Positions 36,191 through 40,281 of a DNA stretch of 40,281 nucleotides are shown here, piece after piece; within the stretch, counting starts at the first letter, position 1; every line of letters begins with the position of its first letter. The notes below the pieces were generated by a model that ran no database searches, was not told the origin of the DNA, and saw only the letters and a program-made list of their open reading frames with translations. Both the position numbers and the translations under genes were made by a program. Source of the stretch: a bacterium (lineage in GTDB: Bacteria > Actinomycetota > Acidimicrobiia > Spongiisociales > Spongiisociaceae); NCBI GenBank assembly GCA_028821235.1, contig JAPPGV010000056.1, positions 1-40,281 of the forward strand, read 5' to 3'.

Positions 36191-37179
36191 CGCGATCCTC
36201 CGTCCGCCCATACCTCGGTGGCGATCGAGTCGACCGTGGGCTCGGGCGCGGCCTTGGCCTCCTCCACGGCGGCTTCGATCCATGCCTCGACCGACTGATC
36301 AACTTCCTCCAACCGCTCTTCCGACGCTCCGGCGCCGGCCAGCCTGGCGCGGTACATGGGAATGGGATCCCGGGCCAGCCACTGCCGGACCTCCTCGTCC
36401 GGCCGGTAGGTACCAGGATCGGCCCGGGAATGGCCGCCGTGACGGTAGGTGACCGCCTCGACCAGGCTGGGTCCGCCGCCTGCGCGGGCTCGGGCGATGA
36501 CATCGGAAGCGGTCTCGTACATCGCGTCGGGATCGTTGCCGTCCACCAGCAAGCCCTCCAGCCCGTAGGCGGCCGCCCGGTCGGCGGCAGGGCGTTCCAC
36601 GGCGGTGACCGACCCGATCGGGGTGTACTCCATGTACAGGTTGTTCTCGCAGACGAACACCACCGGCAGATCCCACACCACCGCCAGGTTGAGCGCCTCG
36701 TGGAACGCCCCGATATTGGTGGCGCCGTCGCCGAAGAAGCAGACCGCCACCTGCCCGGTGCCCCGCTCTACGGCTGCCCAGGCTGCGCCGACGGCGATCG
36801 GTAGATGGGCGCCCACGATGGCATACGATCCCATCGCGCCGGTCGGCGCCCAGGTGAGGTGCATGGAGCCGCCCTTACCGCCGCACACACCCTCCGACCT
36901 GCCGAGCAGCTCCGACATCAGCCGGCCTGGCGGAGCGCCACGGAGCAGGGTGTGGTTGTGACCCCGGTAGGTGCAGAAGGTGAGGTCATCGGCGCGCATG
37001 GCGGCGGCAAAACCGGCGGCGACCGCCTCCTGGCCGATGCCCAGATGGGTAGTCCCCTTGACCAGGCCCTGCAGGAACATCTGGTGGGCGCTCTCTTCGA
37101 AGCGGCGCGCCTCGAGCATCATCCGGTAGACACGGAGGCGAGTGTCCAGGTCGGGACCGGCAACGACTGCGACGTTCAT
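36178..37179 (-). CDS. Thiamine-diphosphate dehydrogenase E1 component, alpha subunit (pyruvate/acetoin type)
   Basis: 333 aa. The thiamine-diphosphate motif GDGATNIGAFHEALNLA … CENN is complete (about 149–182). THLGIGQEAVAAG, TYRGHNHTLLRG and GGKGGSMHL precede it, and the phosphorylation-loop-like TYRHGGHSRADPGTYRP follows. The CGGKGGSMHL pattern and compact length match both pyruvate dehydrogenase E1-alpha of Gram-positive type and AcoA of acetoin dehydrogenase. Its ATG overlaps the stop of the alcohol dehydrogenase gene (ATGA). An alcohol dehydrogenase of butanediol type ahead of an E1 pair favours acetoin or 2,3-butanediol breakdown; this is inference. Confidence 0.93.
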   Translation of the reverse strand: MNVAVVAGPDLDTRLRVYRMMLEARRFEESAHQMFLQGLVKGTTHLGIGQEAVAAGFAAAMRADDLTFCTYRGHNHTLLRGAPPGRLMSELLGRSEGVCGGKGGSMHLTWAPTGAMGSYAIVGAHLPIAVGAAWAAVERGTGQVAVCFFGDGATNIGAFHEALNLAVVWDLPVVFVCENNLYMEYTPIGSVTAVERPAADRAAAYGLEGLLVDGNDPDAMYETASDVIARARAGGGPSLVEAVTYRHGGHSRADPGTYRPDEEVRQWLARDPIPMYRARLAGAGASEERLEEVDQSVEAWIEAAVEEAKAAPEPTVDSIATEVWADGGSRWRN

Positions 37180-38324
37180 TCTGCTATCACCCGTTCCAGA
37201 GCTCGGTGAGACGATCGGTCGATACTACCCGCGCGGGCACCGCTCGCCGGCCGGATGGCAGTCGCCCACGGATCTATCAGGGTCTTGATGCGTTCGGGCC
37301 GGCCCTCCGCCATGGGCAGGAGGCCGTCGGAGACCAATTGATCGAGAGGAAGGGCGATCGGCGCCACATCGGACCAGCCCTCAGGTCGGGAGGCGATGAG
37401 GGACGCAGCGTCGGCGAAGTCGGTCTCGAAGACCTGGGCTCGGGTTCCCACCAGCCGGGTCTCGCGGAGGGTGATGCGGCGCATGTCGATCGAGACCGGA
37501 TCGGCGCCGAGCCCGACCTGAACCACGCGGCCCCTGGGCCGCACCATGTCCAGGGCGGCGGCCAGCGCCGCCGGAGCGCCGGTTACCTCGTACACCACCG
37601 ACACCGGACTGCCGGCACGCCCCAGCACATTAGGCGCCGGTGAGGAGCCGGGATCCGCTCGCAGCGCGGCGCACACCCCGAGAGCCTCCGCGACGGCGAG
37701 CCGGGCCGGGTCGAGGTCGACGGCCAGCACATCGGCGCCTAGCTGCGCGGCCGCGTAGGACAGGAACGCCCCCACCCCGCCCACGCCCAGCACCACCGCT
37801 GTATCGCCCGGCCGGAGTCTTCCCTGCCGGAGTGCGTGAAGCGCCACCGACATAGGTTGGACGAGAGCAGCCCCGTCGTCGTCGAGACCGAGCCGTCCCA
37901 CCTCCAGACAAGCCGCCGAGCCGGCAACCACGTACCGGGCCAGACCACCGTGCGCGTCGATGCCGAGCGTGAAGTACCTGTCGCAGAAATTGCTGGTCCC
38001 GGCCCGGCATGCCTCACAGTCGCCACAGGAAATCCCGGCCACGCAGGCCACCAGGTCACCCGTCGCGAAACCGTCCACCGCCGGTCCGAGGTCCACGACC
38101 CGGCCGCCGAACTCGTGACCCAGGATGATCGGGCCCTGATGACCCGACACCGGATGGCGCTTGTCCAAGGGCGTGAGGATGGGACCGCCGTCCCACTCCA
38201 GCGCGTCGGTGCCACAGATTCCGGAGGAGCGGACCTCCAGGAGCAGTTCTCCCGGGCCGGGGATAGGCATTGGCAGGTTCTGGATCCGGATGTCCCGAGC
38301 ACCGTGATAGACGGCGGCGCGCAT
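37176..38324 (-). CDS. Zinc-dependent medium-chain alcohol dehydrogenase, butanediol/threonine type
   Basis: About 382 aa. The catalytic zinc ligand region SGICGTDALEW and GHEFGG, the structural zinc cysteines in CGDCEACRAGTSNFC, and the Rossmann motif VLGVGGVGAFLSYAAAQLGA are all present. The overall pattern (GGPILTPLDKRHPVSGHQGPIILGHEFGG) is like that of 2,3-butanediol and threonine dehydrogenases. ATG 38324 (MRAAVYHGARDIRI) matches the family start better than the upstream one at 38351. It is first in an operon with E1-alpha and E1-beta and is divergent from the MFS gene across 69 bp. The substrate is inferred only from context. Confidence 0.9.
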   Translation of the reverse strand: MRAAVYHGARDIRIQNLPMPIPGPGELLLEVRSSGICGTDALEWDGGPILTPLDKRHPVSGHQGPIILGHEFGGRVVDLGPAVDGFATGDLVACVAGISCGDCEACRAGTSNFCDRYFTLGIDAHGGLARYVVAGSAACLEVGRLGLDDDGAALVQPMSVALHALRQGRLRPGDTAVVLGVGGVGAFLSYAAAQLGADVLAVDLDPARLAVAEALGVCAALRADPGSSPAPNVLGRAGSPVSVVYEVTGAPAALAAALDMVRPRGRVVQVGLGADPVSIDMRRITLRETRLVGTRAQVFETDFADAASLIASRPEGWSDVAPIALPLDQLVSDGLLPMAEGRPERIKTLIDPWATAIRPASGARAGSIDRSSHRALERVIAE

Positions 38325-38393
38325 CTGAGCCCTCCCTCTCCGGCCTAGCATTGGATGATCCGACTCCCCTGACCTCCAGGATCGGAGACCTCC

Positions 38394-39644
38394 GTGACCC
38401 GCGCCAATCCTGACTCCCTCTGGTGGAGGTCGCCCGCAGCCGTCATAGCCGCCGGATGTCTCATCGGGATGATCGGATTCGGCATACGCTCCATTTTCGG
38501 CCTGTTCCTGACCCCGATGACCCTGGCCCAGGACTGGAGCCGCGAGACCTTCGCCCTGGCCTTGGCCATCCAGAACCTCCTGTGGGGCGCCGGTCTGCCC
38601 TTCGCCGGCGCCCTAGCCGACCGCTACGGCCCACGATACGTGCTGGCCGGTGGTGCCGTCGTCTACTCGGTGGGCGTCTGGGGAATGGCGCAGGCGCAGG
38701 ACACCCTCTTCCTCCACCTCACGGCCGGGCTGATAGTCGGCGTCGGAGTGGCCCTCACCGCCTTCTCGCTGGCCATGGTGACCATCGCCAGGGCGGTCGG
38801 ACCGGACCGGCGGTCGCTGGCCCTCGGCCTGGGCACCGCAGCGGGCTCGTTCGGCCAGGTGCTGTTCTCGCCACTCGGCCAGGGGTTCATCAACTCGTTC
38901 GGATGGAACCAGGCCCTGCTCATACTGGCGGCCATCAGCCTGCTGATAGCCCCGCTGGCCTTCCTGGTGCCGAACACCACCACCGCAAAGGGCGAGGTGG
39001 CTACCGATCAGACGATTCGCGAGGCGCTGGTGGAGGCCCGCCGGCACAGGGGCTACCTGCTCCTGACCACCGGATTCTTCGCATGCGGCTTCCACATCGC
39101 CTTCATCACCGTTCACTTCCCGGCATTCGTCCAGGACCTGGGCTTTGCCGCGGTTGTGGGCGCCATCTCGATCGCCCTGATCGGCATGTTCAACATCCTG
39201 GGCTCTTTCGGAAGCGGCATCTACGGCCAGAAGTGGTCGAAGAAAAACGGCCTGGCAACCCTCTATACCCTGAGATCCGTGGTCACGCTGGGGATGCTGC
39301 TGGCGCCCAAGACGGGTCTCACCATCTATCTCTTCGCCGCCGCGCTGGGGGTGCTGTGGCTGGCCACGGTGCCTCTGACCTCGGGAATCGTCGAGCAGGT
39401 GTTCGGGGTGCGCTACCTCGCCACCCTGTTCGGTATCGTGTTCCTGTCCCATCAGGTGGGAAGCTTCATCGGGGTGTGGCTGGGAGGGTTCATCTACGAC
39501 CGTACCGGCGCCTACGACCTGATGTGGTGGATCGCCATCGCCGTCAACCTGGCCGCGGCGGCCGTCCATGTTCCGATAGACGAGCGTCCCCTCCCGCGGC
39601 GGCTGGGACTGCAGCCATCCGGTGGGTCGGAAACCAATGGATGA
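38394..39644 (+). CDS. MFS transporter, oxalate/formate antiporter–monocarboxylate-like
   Basis: 416 aa with about 12 membrane segments and a central charged loop near 195–215. The MFS loop 2–3 signature GALADRYGPRYVLAGG is present, and the N-terminal GIRSIFGLFLTPMTLAQDWSRETFALA segment is characteristic of the monocarboxylate/OFA-type subgroup. GTG 38394 gives the shortest sensible N-terminus. It is divergent from the dehydrogenase operon, so it could import that pathway's carboxylate or acetoin-like substrate, but it also overlaps cofC by 8 nt. Substrate unknown. Confidence 0.9.
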   Translation: MTRANPDSLWWRSPAAVIAAGCLIGMIGFGIRSIFGLFLTPMTLAQDWSRETFALALAIQNLLWGAGLPFAGALADRYGPRYVLAGGAVVYSVGVWGMAQAQDTLFLHLTAGLIVGVGVALTAFSLAMVTIARAVGPDRRSLALGLGTAAGSFGQVLFSPLGQGFINSFGWNQALLILAAISLLIAPLAFLVPNTTTAKGEVATDQTIREALVEARRHRGYLLLTTGFFACGFHIAFITVHFPAFVQDLGFAAVVGAISIALIGMFNILGSFGSGIYGQKWSKKNGLATLYTLRSVVTLGMLLAPKTGLTIYLFAAALGVLWLATVPLTSGIVEQVFGVRYLATLFGIVFLSHQVGSFIGVWLGGFIYDRTGAYDLMWWIAIAVNLAAAAVHVPIDERPLPRRLGLQPSGGSETNG

Positions 39645-40281
39645 ACCACTGGTCGCACTGCCGATCCGATCCTTCCGGGATGCGTACCGGCGCCTGGCGG
39701 GGTCGTATAGCCCGGACGAGCGAACGGCACTGGCCCGGGCGCTGGCTGCGCACACCGCCGGAACCGTACTCCGGGCGGGGGTGACACCCCACGTCGTCAC
39801 CTCGGCGACGGAAGTCCGGGAGTGGGCACTGGTAGAAGGGCACCGAGTGGTGGCAGACCCGCCGGGCGGAGGCCTCGACGGGGCTGCCGATAAAGTCGTC
39901 CGGCTGGCCGCCGGGAGACCCTGGCTTATCCTCCACTCAGATCTTCCGTGCCTGAGTCCGGACGAGGTGGTTCTGGCGTTGGAAGTGGCGCGATCGGGGG
40001 AACGGGTGCTGGCCCCGTCCTACGACGGCGGCACTTCGGCGCTGGGAGGGCGAGGGCGGCACCCGTTCGGGTACGGAACGGCCAGCTTCCATCGCCACCT
40101 CACTGCCGGGCCTCCGCCTCGCGTGATCACCTCCCTGGGCTTCCTGCTCGACATCGATCGGCCGCAGGACCTGGCAGCCGCCGCCCGCCACCCACGGGGA
40201 GCCTGGCTGGCCGATAGCGTCGCACCACTAGTGGTCTGTCTGTGTAATGGCGGTGTGGTATGGCGAGGCAGCGGTGTTCCT
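39637..40281 (+). CDS. cofC: 2-phospho-L-lactate / phosphoenolpyruvate guanylyltransferase (CofC/FbiD), running off the window
   Basis: At least 215 codons, open to the last base. CofC/FbiD activates 2-phospholactate or phosphoenolpyruvate with GTP in coenzyme F420 synthesis. Family features: ALPIRSFRDAYRRLAGSYSP near the N-terminus, LILHSDLPCLSPDEV (about 107–121), SYDGGTSALGG, FGYGTASFHRHL, and GFLLDIDRPQDLAAA near the usual end. ATG 39637 overlaps the MFS stop by 8 nt. The usual length of about 210 aa is reached around 40215, and the following residues (APLVVCLCNGGVVWRG) do not resemble a CofC C-terminus, so the true stop may be displaced. Confidence 0.85.
   Translation, partial: MDEPLVALPIRSFRDAYRRLAGSYSPDERTALARALAAHTAGTVLRAGVTPHVVTSATEVREWALVEGHRVVADPPGGGLDGAADKVVRLAAGRPWLILHSDLPCLSPDEVVLALEVARSGERVLAPSYDGGTSALGGRGRHPFGYGTASFHRHLTAGPPPRVITSLGFLLDIDRPQDLAAAARHPRGAWLADSVAPLVVCLCNGGVVWRGSGVP
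40224..40235. other. 12-bp perfect palindrome at the end of cofC
   Basis: ACCACTAGTGGT lies just where the CofC-like protein sequence fades out, and the following 45 nt (GT-rich, with TGTCTGTGTAATGG) are compositionally different from the gene. It could mark an insertion-element edge, an attachment-type site or simply chance; the window ends too soon to decide. Confidence 0.25.

Overview
The window looks like a chromosomal segment of a high-GC actinobacterium, probably a deep-branching class such as Acidimicrobiia. The evidence is an mIHF gene (an actinobacterial integration host factor), a CofC/FbiD gene for coenzyme F420, a PriA without helicase motifs, a MurA with Asp in place of the catalytic Cys, and the actinobacterial order aroC–aroK/B–efp–nusB–pyrR…carAB–pyrD–pyrF–mihF–gmk–rpoZ–coaBC–metK–priA. 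The class assignment is inference; no 16S gene is present.

Left half (about 0.34–22.6 kb, all minus strand). Reading in the direction of transcription: aroC, a fused aroK-aroB, a large fused histidine kinase/response regulator, efp, nusB, a leader with a PyrR-binding RNA hairpin, then pyrR-pyrB-pyrC-carA-carB-pyrD-pyrF. The pyrimidine genes are all joined by 1–13 nt overlaps. They are followed by mihF-gmk-rpoZ-coaBC-metK-priA. Together this covers UMP synthesis, nucleotide kinase, CoA, S-adenosylmethionine, chorismate and translation/transcription housekeeping. pyrE and pyrK are not in the window.

Middle (22.7–27.9 kb). A small accessory patch of lower GC holds a stand-alone type I restriction-like nuclease-domain protein and a solitary Phd/YefM-type antitoxin. 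It is followed by murA, a two-gene ABC-2 exporter, and tRNA-Phe and tRNA-Asp with a repeat between them.

Right half (27.9–40.3 kb). Threonine aldolase and purA (minus strand); a winged-helix AlkZ-like family protein, a TetR regulator, ppk1 and sixA (plus strand); an operon of a zinc alcohol dehydrogenase plus E1-alpha/E1-beta of a 2-oxoacid or acetoin dehydrogenase (minus strand); and an MFS carrier overlapping a cofC gene that runs off the window edge (plus strand).

The least expected features are: four copies of a roughly 100-bp dyad-symmetric intergenic repeat, one of which supplies the start codon and first 23 codons of coaBC; a kinase–receiver–winged-helix fusion whose receiver has Asn at the phosphoacceptor position; and three gene junctions where the only or a good start codon is CTG inside a CTGA stop/start overlap. 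I found no CRISPR array, prophage or transposase gene.
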